Origin: Ancylobacter pratisalsi
GTDB taxonomy: Bacteria; Pseudomonadota; Alphaproteobacteria; Rhizobiales; Xanthobacteraceae
NCBI RefSeq assembly: GCF_010669125.1
Contig: NZ_CP048630.1
Coordinates: 1,178,001 to 1,242,000, forward strand
Length of the DNA stretch: 64,000 nt
Direction of reading: 5' to 3'
The notes beneath the pieces were generated by a model. That model saw only the letters and a list, made by a program, of their open reading frames with translations. It had not been told where the DNA came from and did no database searches. This document shows positions 54,272 through 63,332 of the stretch, in pieces (position 1 is the stretch's first letter; every line of letters starts with the position of its first letter). The translations under genes were made by a program, and so were the position numbers.

Positions 54272-54574
54272 TCGGCTTTTTATAGTTCAATTCCCGCTTG
54301 GTAAGGTATAAATATCTACATATATTCGATTTACGTTCTTAATTTTAATATTGTATTCGATTTTCACAGACGGCGATTACGTTACGTATCTACATAGATA
54401 ATTGAAACCACCCACCAGATTTCCGTTAAGTCACTACATCGCATGATCAGCCTGATCGGAAGGTCGCGGCGGACCGACGCTGGCGGATTTCCTTGCCGCC
54501 GCGCGATTCAGATCGGGGATTACATCGGGATGTCTGACGGCGGGCCATCTGGAAGCGCAGGCGCCCGCGCAAAC
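54272..54574. other. AT-rich intergenic stretch between the two oxlT genes, with short direct repeats
   Basis: No gene is supportable. 54290-54430 is markedly AT-rich. It contains two copies of TATCTACATA (54313-54322, 54387-54396) flanking two copies of TATTCGATTT (54323-54332, 54354-54363), upstream of the oxlT copy 1 promoter. They could be activator sites or remnants of inserted DNA. Confidence 0.6.
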
Positions 54575-54601
54575 AAAAAGGGCGCGCCCGAAGGCGCGCC
54601 C
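54575..54601 (-). terminator. Intrinsic terminator of oxlT copy 2
   Basis: On the minus strand: stem GGGCGCGCC / GGCGCGCCC with a 4-base loop, followed by five Ts, 38 bp after the oxlT copy 2 stop. It separates the two antiporter transcripts. Confidence 0.88.
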
Positions 54602-54639
54602 CAAAAAGGCGAAGTCAGGTAGGTGACGAACGCCGCCGC

Positions 54640-55932
54640 TTACTCAGCCGCGACGATGGGCGCCCTCTGCGCCGTCTCCGCCGCACGCTTGCTGTGCGCG
54701 TGACGCAGCGGCTTCAGCACCACGATCGCCATGACGGCGGCGATGATGTTGAGCGCCGCGGCCGCGACGAACACGGCGTGCCAGCTGCCGGTCATCGTGG
54801 TGATGATGCTGGTGAACGGCACGATGATCGCCGCCGTACCCTTTGCGGTGTAGAGCAGGCCCGCATTGGTGGTGGCGAACTTCGAACCGAAGGCGTCGCC
54901 GCACATGGCCGGGAACAGCGAGTAGATCTCGCCCCAGGCGAAGAACACCAGGCCGGTGAGGATAACGAACATCACCGGGTTATGGCCGAGCACGCTCAGC
55001 GCATAGATACCGACGCCTTCAATGGCGAAGGCGATGAACATGGTGTTCTCACGGCCGATCTGGTCCGACACCCAGCCGAAGAACGGACGGGTCAGGCCGT
55101 TGAGCACGCGGTCGATCGCGGCGGCGAAGGTCAGGGCCGGCAGGGTGATACCGATCAGGCTCACCGGAACGTCGGCGATCTGGAAGTCCTTGGCGATCGG
55201 GCCGAGCTGGGCGGTCGCCATCAGGCCGCCGGCGGCCATCATGACGAACATCGCGTACATCACCCAGAACAGCGGGGTGGTGAGCATTTCCTTCGGCGCG
55301 AAATCGCGTGCCGACTGGGCGACGCGGGCCACCATGGCGGCAACATCGCCCTTCTTGGGCGCGATGAGGAAGAGCGCGATCACGGTGATCACGACGCCCT
55401 GCACCAGGCCGAAGTAGAGGAACGCCGCCTCATAGCCCTGATTCTTGATCACGGCCTGGATCGGAATAACGGTCAGCGCCGAGCCTGCGCCGAAGCCGGC
55501 GGCGGTGATGCCGGCCGCGAGGCCGCGCTTGTCGGGGAACCACTTCAGCGAGTTGCCGACGCAGGTGCCGTACACAGCGCCCGCACCGATACCGCCGAGC
55601 GCGGCGGCAACGTACAGCGTGGTCAGGCTGGTCGCGTAGGAGTTCAGCACCCAGGCGAGACCGCAGAGCAGGCCACCGACCAGGACGACAATGCGCGGGC
55701 CGTACTTGTCGACAAACCAGCCCTCGATCGGCACCAGCCAGGTCTCGGTGACGATGAAGATGGAGAAGGCCACCTGAATGGCGGCGCGATCCCAGCCGTG
55801 ACGCTCCTGCATCGGGCCGACGAAGAACGTCCAGCCATACTGCATGTTGGCGATCATGCACATGCAGATCACACCGAACACCAGCTGAAGCCAACGTGTC
55901 TTATTCATTGATGACGTTACGGCAGTGCCCAT
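54640..55932 (-). CDS. oxlT: Oxalate/formate antiporter OxlT-type MFS transporter, copy 2
   Basis: A 430-residue paralogue of the previous antiporter with the same landmarks: TRWLQLVFGVICMCMIANMQ, YGWTFFVGPMQERHGW, WFVDKYGPRIVV, DRVLNGLTRPFFGWVSDQIG and YTAKGTAAIIVPF. Twelve hydrophobic segments are visible. ATG 55932 follows GAGGA by four bases. It faces the GntR copy 1 gene divergently across 533 bp, where a promoter with an overlapping palindrome is found. Both copies being intact suggests different affinity, expression or direction (oxalate/formate versus another dicarboxylate). Confidence 0.88.
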   Translation of the reverse strand: MGTAVTSSMNKTRWLQLVFGVICMCMIANMQYGWTFFVGPMQERHGWDRAAIQVAFSIFIVTETWLVPIEGWFVDKYGPRIVVLVGGLLCGLAWVLNSYATSLTTLYVAAALGGIGAGAVYGTCVGNSLKWFPDKRGLAAGITAAGFGAGSALTVIPIQAVIKNQGYEAAFLYFGLVQGVVITVIALFLIAPKKGDVAAMVARVAQSARDFAPKEMLTTPLFWVMYAMFVMMAAGGLMATAQLGPIAKDFQIADVPVSLIGITLPALTFAAAIDRVLNGLTRPFFGWVSDQIGRENTMFIAFAIEGVGIYALSVLGHNPVMFVILTGLVFFAWGEIYSLFPAMCGDAFGSKFATTNAGLLYTAKGTAAIIVPFTSIITTMTGSWHAVFVAAAALNIIAAVMAIVVLKPLRHAHSKRAAETAQRAPIVAAE

Positions 55933-56043
55933 TTTATCCTCGAACGTTTCCAAACGTAAGTAGCCAAATTCTTATTGTTATTCTTGTTGAATCTACGGAA
56001 GCCCGACCCCCTTCCCGGGAGTTACGGCCGACGATCGCTAGGG

Positions 56044-56082
56044 AATATACTCGGTTTTTTTTATTATGCAAAATTTTGCATA
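56044..56082 (-). promoter_or_regulatory. oxlT copy 2 promoter with an 18-bp perfect palindrome over the -35 box
   Basis: On the minus strand TTGCAT (-35, 56066-56071), 16-base spacer including an A8 tract, TATATT (-10, 56044-56049). The perfect palindrome TATGCAAAATTTTGCATA (56065-56082) covers the -35, the arrangement expected for a repressor site; GntR/FCD regulators are encoded next door. Confidence 0.72.
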
Positions 56083-56128
56083 CCAGCTATCCCAAAAATA
56101 TGGGGGTTATGACTTCCCTTGGGGAATG

Positions 56129-56168
56129 TGACGTTAGGGAATACTTGCCATCATCTTCCCTAACGTCA
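56129..56168. promoter_or_regulatory. Long perfect inverted repeat in the oxlT2-gntR1 divergent region
   Basis: Arms TGACGTTAGGGAA (56129-56141) and TTCCCTAACGTCA (56156-56168), 13 bp each and fully complementary, around 14 bases. The core TAGGGAAT recurs as a direct copy at 56038-56045 and in the weaker form TGGGGAAT at 56120-56127. Probably a binding site for one of the local regulators, or a cruciform/hairpin in the leader of gntR copy 1. Confidence 0.65.
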
Positions 56169-56465
56169 TCTCGATGCCGCGCCCGGGACCCTCGCCACAG
56201 CGCGCCGGGGCGCGGACATGCCGTATCCGACGCCCATGCCGAGAGCTCGTGCAATGCGAAAGGATGATGAAGGGAAACCGTCCAGACCGGCCGAAAGCCG
56301 CTGATGGACATTAATTATATGTTATATGATGTTTATACCGCCAAGGCGCTGCCGGGAATCAGGCACGCAGCCAAACAAGATCGACCCCTCCGGTCCGCTC
56401 ACCGCGCGCCGGTTTGTGAGGTTGGCGACAACAAAAATACTCGAGATGGACGAGGAAACGGATCT

Positions 56466-57164
56466 GTGGAAAGCGCCGACCAGACCAAACTGAACATCGC
56501 GCCTCTCGCGGCCAATACCAGCCTGCGAACACTGGCGTATGACGCGATCAAGAAAGCCATCACCGAGATGGACATGTACGGCCAGGACAGCGAGATCCGC
56601 CTCGACGAGCGGCAGCTGTCCCAGGACCTCGGCGTCAGTCGCACCCCGATCCGCGAAGCCCTCACCGTGCTGGAACAGGAGGGCTTCGTGCGCTCCGTGC
56701 CGCGCCGCGGCATCTTCGTGGTGCGCAAGTCCAAGCGCGAGATCATCGAAATGATCATCGTCTGGGCCGCGCTGGAGAGCATGGCCGCGCGCCTCGCCGC
56801 CGACCGCGCCACCGATCGCGAGCTGGCCCAGCTCAGGGAGGTGTTCCATGATTTCGAGGAAAGCACGCCCTCCGAGCACATGAACGAGTACTCGGACGCC
56901 AATATCCGCTTCCACCAGACCGTCATCCGCCTCTCCGGCTGCAGCATGATTGCCGAGATGACGGAGAATCTGTTCATCCACATCCGCGGCATCCGCGCCG
57001 TATCGGTGCGACAGGAAAACCGCTCCGAGCGTTCGATGCAGGAGCACCGGGGCATCATCGCCGCGCTCGTCGAGCGCAATGCGGATCTCGCCGAGCGGCT
57101 GGTGCGCGAGCACACGCTGGGCCTTGCCGCCCATGTGGAGAAGCACGGCCGCTTCCCCTCCTGA
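56466..57164 (+). CDS. GntR family regulator (FadR/FCD subfamily), copy 1
   Basis: A 232-residue transcription factor. The winged HTH has LRTLAYDAIKKAITEMDMYG, LDERQLSQDLGVSRTPIREA and LTVLEQEGFVRSVPRRG. The C-terminal FCD effector domain includes IIVWAALESMAARLAADRA, ANIRFHQTVIRLSGC and HRGIIAALVERNADLAERLV, with Asp/His metal-type ligands. GTG 56466 has GAGGAAA nine bases upstream; a longer ATG start at 56304 would begin inside AT-rich promoter-like sequence. It probably senses an oxalate-pathway metabolite such as oxalate, formate or oxalyl-CoA and controls the divergent antiporter. Confidence 0.87.
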   Translation: MESADQTKLNIAPLAANTSLRTLAYDAIKKAITEMDMYGQDSEIRLDERQLSQDLGVSRTPIREALTVLEQEGFVRSVPRRGIFVVRKSKREIIEMIIVWAALESMAARLAADRATDRELAQLREVFHDFEESTPSEHMNEYSDANIRFHQTVIRLSGCSMIAEMTENLFIHIRGIRAVSVRQENRSERSMQEHRGIIAALVERNADLAERLVREHTLGLAAHVEKHGRFPS

Positions 57165-57509
57165 GGCACGCCGTTTCAGCAACCGGCCGCCAGACCGGGG
57201 TGCCGCGCGCGCCCCGGCTTTCGCTCGTCCGCGCCGCTCGCCGCTCGCCGCGCCGGAACTTTTGAACATCCCGCCCCGCAATCTGTTCATGCGAACTCGC
57301 CACGCGTCCAAAGCCGTGGTATACTGAATACTGAGAATGGGCGATCCCCTCGCTAACCCAACGTTAGAAAGGGATTGGGGGCGCACATAACTTTAGGGAA
57401 GAGGAGCGCTTCGCTCCCCGGAAAGGGAGACATCCCGATTGACACCTTGGTATTTGGTATGCCAATGTTTCGGGAATTCCCCGGCGGTTTATCCGCAGAG
57501 GACGTGTCT
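57165..57509. promoter_or_regulatory. Intergenic and promoter region between the two GntR genes
   Basis: No supported gene. TGGTATAC at 57317-57324 leads into GTATAC-TGA-ATAC. TTGACA (57439-57444) is followed by a direct repeat TTGGTAT-TTGGTAT (57447-57460), which runs into TTGGTATGCCAA. The same TGGTATGC element occurs on the minus strand at 56078-56085 beside the oxlT copy 2 promoter. This supports a start for gntR copy 2 downstream of here. Confidence 0.55.
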
Positions 57510-58235
57510 GTGAGCAGCAAGGCGGTACTGAGCAAGCGTTGGCAAAGTGGTGAGCACGGCCTGGCCATCGAACGACTGCCGGCCAAGGAAAGCTTCAAGA
57601 GCAAGGCCTACGCCGCTCTGAAGGAAGCCATCACCAACATGAACATCTACGGCTCAAGTGAGCCGATGCTGCTCGACGAGAGAGATATTTCGGAGCGTCT
57701 TGGCGCAAGCCGGACCCCGATCCGCGAGGCGGTGGCGATGCTGGAGCAGGAAGGCCTGCTCCGTGCCGTGCCCCGGCGGGGAATTCTGGTAGTTCGCCGC
57801 AGCAAGGCCGAGATCGTCGAGATGATCGAGGCCTGGGCGGCACTGGAGAGCATGGCGGCCAGCCTTGCCGCACAGCGCGCAAGCGATGAGGCAATTGCCG
57901 AGCTGAGAGCCTTTTTCAAGGAGTTCGATCTTTCCCGTATCGAGCGTGACCGGTGTGACGAATATTCCTCCGCGAATATAGCGTTCCACCAGGCCCTGAT
58001 ACGGTTGAGCGGCTCCAAACTGCTCGAGGCGATGACGGAGAACCTGTTCTTTCACGTACGGGCAATTCGTCACCGCACGATCTTCGAGATGGACCGGGCG
58101 CAGCGTTCGGCGTCCGACCATCTTGAGATCATCCTCGCCATCGAAGCGCGGGACGCGGACCGCGCCGAGCGTCTGGTCCGTGACCACACGCTCAGACTGG
58201 CTAGGTATGTCGAGAACCATGTGGACTTAGATTAA
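57510..58235 (+). CDS. GntR family regulator (FadR/FCD subfamily), copy 2
   Basis: A 241-residue paralogue of copy 1. HTH: KSKAYAALKEAITNMNIYGS, LDERDISERLGASRTPIREA and VAMLEQEGLLRAVPRRG. FCD domain: IEAWAALESMAASLAAQRAS, ANIAFHQALIRLSGSKLLE and FFHVRAIRHRTIFEMDRAQR. GTG 57510 follows AGAGGA by seven bases; the frame continues to 57375, but that part contains promoter-like motifs. It lies 42 bp before oxc and is probably cotranscribed with oxc and frc. Two closely similar regulators in a row imply either heterodimers or split control of import and catabolism. Confidence 0.87.
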   Translation: MSSKAVLSKRWQSGEHGLAIERLPAKESFKSKAYAALKEAITNMNIYGSSEPMLLDERDISERLGASRTPIREAVAMLEQEGLLRAVPRRGILVVRRSKAEIVEMIEAWAALESMAASLAAQRASDEAIAELRAFFKEFDLSRIERDRCDEYSSANIAFHQALIRLSGSKLLEAMTENLFFHVRAIRHRTIFEMDRAQRSASDHLEIILAIEARDADRAERLVRDHTLRLARYVENHVDLD

Positions 58236-58277
58236 GGCGGCAGAACCCGCCGGATGTGTTTGGGAGGGAATAACGGG

Positions 58278-60020
58278 ATGTCCGCAGTCGCACAAATGAT
58301 TGACGTAAACGCTGGCGCCGACGCTGAGCAGGAGCTCACCGACGGCTTCCACCTCGTCATCGATGCGCTCAAGCTCAACGGTATCGAAACCATCTACGGA
58401 GTGCCCGGCATTCCGATCACCGATCTTGGCCGCATGGCGCAGGCCGAAGGTCTTCGGGTGATTTCGTTCCGCCACGAACAGCATGCCGGCAACGCTGCCG
58501 CCATCGCCGGCTTCCTCACCAAGAAGCCCGGCATCTGCCTCACCGTGTCGGCCCCGGGCTTCCTCAACGGCCTGACGGCGCTCGCCAACGCCACGACCAA
58601 CTGTTTCCCCATGATCCTCATCTCGGGCTCCTCGGAGCGTGAGATCGTCGACCTTCAGCAGGGCGACTACGAGGAGATGGACCAGCTCGCCATCGCCAAG
58701 CCGCTGTGTAAGGCCGCGTTCCGCGTGCTGCACGCAGAGGATATCGGCATCGGTGTCGCCCGCGCCATCCGCGCGGCGGTGTCGGGCCGCCCCGGCGGCG
58801 TCTATCTCGATCTGCCGGCGAAACTGTTCTCGCAGGTCGTGGACGCCGAGAAGGGCGCCAAGTCGCTGGTCAAGGTCATCGACCCGGCCCCGGCCCAGCT
58901 CCCCTCCCCGGCCTCGATCACGCGCGCCCTCGACGTGCTGAAGGGCGCCAAGCGTCCTCTGATCATCCTCGGCAAGGGCGCTGCCTATGCCCAGGCCGAC
59001 GACGAGATCCGCAGCTTCATCGAGACCTCGGGCATTCCCTTCCTGCCGATGTCGATGGCCAAGGGCCTTCTGCCCGACAACCACGAGCTGTCGGCCGGCG
59101 CGGCGCGTTCCACGGTGCTGAAGGATTCGGACGTCGTCCTGCTGGTCGGCGCCCGTCTCAACTGGCTGCTCTCGCACGGCAAGGGCAAGACCTGGGGTGA
59201 CGCGCCCAAGCAGTTCATCCAGATCGACATCGAGCCCAAGGAAATGGACTCCAACGTCGAGATCGTCGCCCCCGTGGTCGGCGATATCGGCTCGTGCATT
59301 TCCGCGCTGCTCGACGGCGTGAAGGCCGGCTGGACCGCTCCCCCGTCGGAGTGGATCGAGACCATCAAGGCCCGCAAGGACGTCAACATCGCCAAGATGT
59401 CCCAGCGCCTGCTCAAGAACTCCACGCCGATGGACTTCCATTCGGCTCTTGGCGCTCTCAAGCAGGTCATCAAGGAGCGCCCCGACGCGATCCTCGTCAA
59501 TGAGGGCGCCAACACGCTCGATCTCGCCCGCGGCGTCATCGACATGTACCAGCCGCGCAAGCGCCTGGACGTCGGCACCTGGGGCGTGATGGGCATCGGC
59601 ATGGGCTTCGCCATCGCCGCCGCGGTCGAGACTGGCAAGCCGGTGCTCGCGGTCGAGGGCGACTCGGCGTTCGGCTTCTCCGGCATGGAGGTGGAGACGA
59701 TCTGCCGCTACAACCTGCCGGTCTGCGTGGTCATCTTCAACAATAACGGCATCTATCGCGGCCTCGATACCGACCCGACCGGTCGTGATCCCGGCACCAC
59801 GGTGTTCGTGAAGAACTCGCGCTACGACCTGATGATGGAGGCCTTCGGCGGCGTCGGTGTCAATGTGACGACCCCGGACGAGCTGAAGCGCGCCGTCGAT
59901 GAGGCGATGAACTCCGGCAAGCCGACCCTCATCAACGCGGTCATCGATCCGGCCGCGGGCAGCGAGAGCGGCAACATCGGCAGCCTCAACCCGCAGAGCG
60001 TTGTGAAGAAGAAGAGCTGA
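58278..60020 (+). CDS. oxc: Oxalyl-CoA decarboxylase
   Basis: ThDP- and Mg2+-dependent decarboxylation of oxalyl-CoA to formyl-CoA and CO2. The 580-residue protein (Oxalobacter Oxc is 568) has the ThDP-activating Glu in [20 protein letters not shown] near residue 60, [20 protein letters not shown], and the ThDP/Mg motif [20 protein letters not shown] with [11 protein letters not shown] near residues 460-500. [22 protein letters not shown] marks the central domain. ATG 58278 follows GGAGGGAA. Substrate specificity is supported by two frc and two oxlT genes alongside. Confidence 0.95.
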   Translation: MSAVAQMIDVNAGADAEQELTDGFHLVIDALKLNGIETIYGVPGIPITDLGRMAQAEGLRVISFRHEQHAGNAAAIAGFLTKKPGICLTVSAPGFLNGLTALANATTNCFPMILISGSSEREIVDLQQGDYEEMDQLAIAKPLCKAAFRVLHAEDIGIGVARAIRAAVSGRPGGVYLDLPAKLFSQVVDAEKGAKSLVKVIDPAPAQLPSPASITRALDVLKGAKRPLIILGKGAAYAQADDEIRSFIETSGIPFLPMSMAKGLLPDNHELSAGAARSTVLKDSDVVLLVGARLNWLLSHGKGKTWGDAPKQFIQIDIEPKEMDSNVEIVAPVVGDIGSCISALLDGVKAGWTAPPSEWIETIKARKDVNIAKMSQRLLKNSTPMDFHSALGALKQVIKERPDAILVNEGANTLDLARGVIDMYQPRKRLDVGTWGVMGIGMGFAIAAAVETGKPVLAVEGDSAFGFSGMEVETICRYNLPVCVVIFNNNGIYRGLDTDPTGRDPGTTVFVKNSRYDLMMEAFGGVGVNVTTPDELKRAVDEAMNSGKPTLINAVIDPAAGSESGNIGSLNPQSVVKKKS

Positions 60021-60029
60021 TTGCAAACC

Positions 60030-60056
60030 GGCGGACGGGGAAAATTCCCGTCCGCC
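60030..60056 (+). terminator. Intercistronic hairpin between oxc and frc copy 1
   Basis: Perfect 10-bp stem GGCGGACGGG / CCCGTCCGCC ten bases after the oxc stop, without a T-run. It may set relative oxc/frc mRNA levels rather than end transcription. Confidence 0.5.
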
Positions 60057-60119
60057 ACTCCCCAAGACGACCAAAAAAGAACGGCGTAAAAAACGCCGGC
60101 TACTTCGAGAGGAAACCCT

Positions 60120-61397
60120 ATGGGCAAGGCATTGGACGGCGTTCGCGTCCTAGACTTCACGCATGTTCAGTCCGGCCCGACCTGCACGCAGTTGCTCGCA
60201 TGGTTCGGCGCCGATGTGATCAAGGTAGAGCGGCCCGGAGAGGGTGACGTTACGCGCGCTCAGCTGCGCGACGTCCCCAACGCCGACAGCCTCTACTTCA
60301 CCATGCTGAACTCCAACAAGCGTTCCATCACGCTGGACACCAAGAATCCCGAGGGCAAGAAGGTCCTTGAGGCGCTGGTGAAGAGCTGTGACGTGATGGT
60401 GGAGAATTTTGCTCCCGGCGCGCTCGATCGCATGGGCTTTTCCTGGGAACGCATCCAGGAGCTCAACCCGCGCATCATCCTCGCCTCGGTGAAGGGCTTC
60501 GGCCCCGGCCCGTTCGAAGACTGCAAGGTCTATGAGAACGTCGCCCAGTGCACCGGCGGCTCGGCCTCGACCACCGGCTTCCGCGACGGCCTGCCGCTCG
60601 TCACCGCCGCGCAGATCGGCGATTCCGGCACCGGCCTGCATCTGGCGCTGGGCATCGTCACCGCCCTGTACCAGCGCACGCTGACCGGCCGCGGCCAGAA
60701 GGTGCTGTGCGCGATGCAGGACGCGGTGCTCAATTTCTGCCGCGTCAAGCTGCGCGACCAGCAGCGTCTGGAGCGTGGACCGCTGCGCGAATACAGCCAG
60801 TTCGGCGAGGGCGTGCCCTTCGGCGAGGCGGTTCCGCGGGCGGGCAACGATTCCGGCGGCGGCCAGCCGGGCCGGATCCTGCGCTGCAAGAACTGGGAGC
60901 ACGATCCCAACGCCTATATCTATTTCATCACACAGGCCCCGGTCTGGTCGAAGATCTGCGACGTCATCCACGAGCCCGACTGGAAGACCGATCCGAACTA
61001 CGCGACGCCCGCCGCGCGTCTGCCGCACCTGAACGAGATCTTCACCCGCATCGAGGCGTGGACCATGGCCCACACCAAGTTCGAGGCGATGGAGATCCTG
61101 AACGAGTACGACATTCCGTGCGGGCCGGTGCTGTCGATGAAGGAGATCTCCGAGGACCAGTCGCTCTACGCGACCGGGACGCTGGTCGAGATCGACCATC
61201 CCGCGCGCGGCAAGTATCTGACCGTGGGCAACCCGATCAAGCTGTCGGACAACGACGTCGAGGTCGAGCGCTCGCCGCTGCTGGGCGAGCACACCGAGGA
61301 AATCCTGGCCGAAGTGCTGGGCTTCAACGATTCGCAGATCGCCGAGGTCAAGGCCTCCGGCGCCGTGGGCCTCGCGGTCCGCGTTGCTGCGGAATGA
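60120..61397 (+). CDS. frc: Formyl-CoA:oxalate CoA-transferase, copy 1
   Basis: Class III CoA-transferase moving CoA from formyl-CoA to oxalate. The 425-residue protein has [20 protein letters not shown] near the N-terminus, [17 protein letters not shown], the catalytic Asp in [15 protein letters not shown] (Asp168), [20 protein letters not shown] and [13 protein letters not shown]. The glycine loop reads NDSGGGQPG, with Ser where YfdW/Oxalobacter Frc and copy 2 have Gly. The region before it ([15 protein letters not shown]) also differs. It follows oxc by 99 bp. Activity on formyl-CoA/oxalate is likely, but a related acyl pair is possible. Confidence 0.9.
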   Translation: MGKALDGVRVLDFTHVQSGPTCTQLLAWFGADVIKVERPGEGDVTRAQLRDVPNADSLYFTMLNSNKRSITLDTKNPEGKKVLEALVKSCDVMVENFAPGALDRMGFSWERIQELNPRIILASVKGFGPGPFEDCKVYENVAQCTGGSASTTGFRDGLPLVTAAQIGDSGTGLHLALGIVTALYQRTLTGRGQKVLCAMQDAVLNFCRVKLRDQQRLERGPLREYSQFGEGVPFGEAVPRAGNDSGGGQPGRILRCKNWEHDPNAYIYFITQAPVWSKICDVIHEPDWKTDPNYATPAARLPHLNEIFTRIEAWTMAHTKFEAMEILNEYDIPCGPVLSMKEISEDQSLYATGTLVEIDHPARGKYLTVGNPIKLSDNDVEVERSPLLGEHTEEILAEVLGFNDSQIAEVKASGAVGLAVRVAAE

Positions 61398-61401
61398 GAT
61401 C

Positions 61402-61428
61402 GGATGCCGGCGCCCCGCGCCGGCATCC
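61402..61428 (+). terminator. Hairpin after frc copy 1
   Basis: An 11-bp perfect stem GGATGCCGGCG / CGCCGGCATCC around five bases, directly after the stop codon. No strong T-run; possible partial terminator before the PAS gene. Confidence 0.5.
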
Positions 61429-61474
61429 CCTTGTGGGTCCTTCCGTGGGAGCGGAAGGCGGTTGGTGAGGCCTT

Positions 61475-61915
61475 ATGCGTAGCGCGGTTGACTGTACCCA
61501 GCTCGTAGCGGCCATCGGCGATGCCGTCGTGGTGTCGGACGCCGAGGGGCGCATCACGCTGTGGAACGCGGCGGCGACGGCGCTGTTCGGCTTCACCGAG
61601 GACGAGGCCCTCGGGCAGTCGCTCGACCTGATCATCCCGGAGCGCCAGCGGCGGCGGCACTGGGACGGTTATGCCGAGACGATGCGCACGGGCGAGACAC
61701 GATACGGCACGCAGCTTCTGCGCGTGCCGGCACTGCACAAGGAAGGGCGGACGCTGTCCATCGCGTTCACGGTCGCCCTTCTGACAGACCAAGCGGGCGC
61801 GGCCCACGAAGTGGTGGCGGTGATCCGTGACGAGACAGTCCGCTGGACCGAGGAGCGCGCGTTGCGCCAACGTCTTGCGGAGTGTGAGGCCAGGGTGAGC
61901 GACAAGAAGTCGTGA
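61475..61915 (+). CDS. Single-domain PAS protein
   Basis: A 146-residue cytosolic protein consisting of one PAS domain (about residues 8-125) with a short charged coil at the end. VVVSDAEGRITLWNAAATAL, FGFTEDEALGQSLDLIIPER and RRRHWDGYAETMRTGETRYG are standard PAS/PAS-fold blocks; the HWDGY...TG segment resembles heme or flavin PAS groups, but ligand residues cannot be assigned by eye. It has no output domain. It sits between the two frc genes on the same strand with about 80 and 165 bp gaps. It may sense redox, oxygen or a CoA-ester state and signal to a partner. Confidence 0.82.
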   Translation: MRSAVDCTQLVAAIGDAVVVSDAEGRITLWNAAATALFGFTEDEALGQSLDLIIPERQRRRHWDGYAETMRTGETRYGTQLLRVPALHKEGRTLSIAFTVALLTDQAGAAHEVVAVIRDETVRWTEERALRQRLAECEARVSDKKS

Positions 61916-62081
61916 GAACATTTCCGAACTCGATTCACCACCTGGGAGTTGCCTGAGGTCCAATCCGGACCGCAGGTTGGGGAGAATGAAGTATTTCCAT
62001 CCAAGAGGGATGGGAATTCACTTTCCGGCGGCAGGGTGAGCCTCCGTCGGACTGTTAACGGTTAAAAGGGAAGTCGACGAG

Positions 62082-63332
62082 ATGTCTAAGCCCCTCGAAG
62101 GTATTAAGATTATCGATTTCACGCACGTCCAGGCCGGTCCTGCCTGCACGCAGCTTCTTGCCTGGTTCGGCGCCGACGTGATCAAGGTCGAGCGCCCCGG
62201 CGCGGGCGATGTCACACGCTCGCAGCTGCGCCACGTCAAGGACGCCGACGCGCTGTATTTCACCATGCTGAACTCCAACAAGCGCTCGCTCACGCTGGAC
62301 ACCAAGACCCAGCAGGGCAAGGACGTCCTGACCCGGCTGATCAAAGAGTCGGACGTCATGGTCGAGAATTTCGGCCCCGGCGCGCTCGATCGCATGGGCT
62401 TCACCTGGGAGCACATCCAGTCGCTCAACCCCGGCATGATCCTCGCCTCGGTGAAGGGCTTCTCGGAAGGCCACGCCTATGAGGACCTGAAGGTCTACGA
62501 GAACGTCGCGCAGTGCGCTGGCGGCGCCGCCTCGACCACCGGTTTCTGGGACGGCCCCCCGACCGTGTCGGCCGCCGCCCTCGGCGACTCGAACACCGGC
62601 ATGCACCTCGCCATCGGCATCCTGACCGCGCTCCACCAGAAGGTGAAGACCGGCAAGGGCCAGAAGGTCGCCGTGTCGATGCAGGATTCGGTGCTGAACC
62701 TGTGCCGCGTGAAGCTGCGCGACCAGCAGCGCCTCGATGCGCTGGGCTATCTCGAAGAGTACCCCCAGTACCCCCACGGCGAGTTCTCGGACGTGGTGCC
62801 GCGCGGCGGCAACGCGGGCGGCGGCGGCCAGCCGGGCTGGGTGCTGAAGTGCAAGGGCTGGGAAACCGACCCCAACGCCTACATCTACTTCACCATTCAG
62901 GGTCATGCCTGGGCGCCGATCTGTAAGGCTCTCGGCAAGCCGGAGTGGATCGACGACGCGGCTTACAACACCGCCGAAGCCCGCCAGGACAAGATCTTCG
63001 ACATCTTCGCCTTCATCGAAAGCTGGCTGGCTGACAAGACCAAGTTCGAGGCCATCGACATCCTGCGCAAGTTCGACATCCCCTGCGCGCCGGTGCTGTC
63101 GATGAAGGAGATCTCCACCGACCCGTCGCTGCGCAAGAGCGGCACCGTGGTCGAGGTCGATCACCCCAAGCTCGGCAAGTACCTGACCGTCGGCTCGCCG
63201 ATCAAGTTCTCCGACGTCGAGGTCGAAATCACCGCCTCGCCGCTGCTTGGCCAGCACACCAACGAAGTGCTCGCCGACCTTGGCTACAGCCAGGAAGAAA
63301 TCGCCGAGATGCACGACGCCAAGGCGGTCTGA
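62082..63332 (+). CDS. frc: Formyl-CoA:oxalate CoA-transferase, copy 2 (YfdW-like)
   Basis: A 416-residue class III CoA-transferase, the more canonical of the two copies. [20 protein letters not shown], catalytic Asp169 in [15 protein letters not shown] (same number as in the E. coli and Oxalobacter enzymes), [20 protein letters not shown], the intact glycine loop [10 protein letters not shown] and [15 protein letters not shown] all match E. coli YfdW. Forms an interlocked dimer in the family. It lies 166 bp after the PAS gene, with its own leader, and so may have a separate promoter. Confidence 0.94.
   Translation: MSKPLEGIKIIDFTHVQAGPACTQLLAWFGADVIKVERPGAGDVTRSQLRHVKDADALYFTMLNSNKRSLTLDTKTQQGKDVLTRLIKESDVMVENFGPGALDRMGFTWEHIQSLNPGMILASVKGFSEGHAYEDLKVYENVAQCAGGAASTTGFWDGPPTVSAAALGDSNTGMHLAIGILTALHQKVKTGKGQKVAVSMQDSVLNLCRVKLRDQQRLDALGYLEEYPQYPHGEFSDVVPRGGNAGGGGQPGWVLKCKGWETDPNAYIYFTIQGHAWAPICKALGKPEWIDDAAYNTAEARQDKIFDIFAFIESWLADKTKFEAIDILRKFDIPCAPVLSMKEISTDPSLRKSGTVVEVDHPKLGKYLTVGSPIKFSDVEVEITASPLLGQHTNEVLADLGYSQEEIAEMHDAKAV

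Noticed and set aside
56304-56465. Possible N-terminal extension of GntR copy 1 starting at ATG 56304
   Set aside because: The extension is AT-rich, unlike the rest of the gene, is not GntR-like, and GTG 56466 has a good ribosome site.
58227-60074. A 615-codon frame on the minus strand opposite oxc
   Set aside because: Oxalyl-CoA decarboxylase on the plus strand is unmistakable; the antisense translation has no family features.
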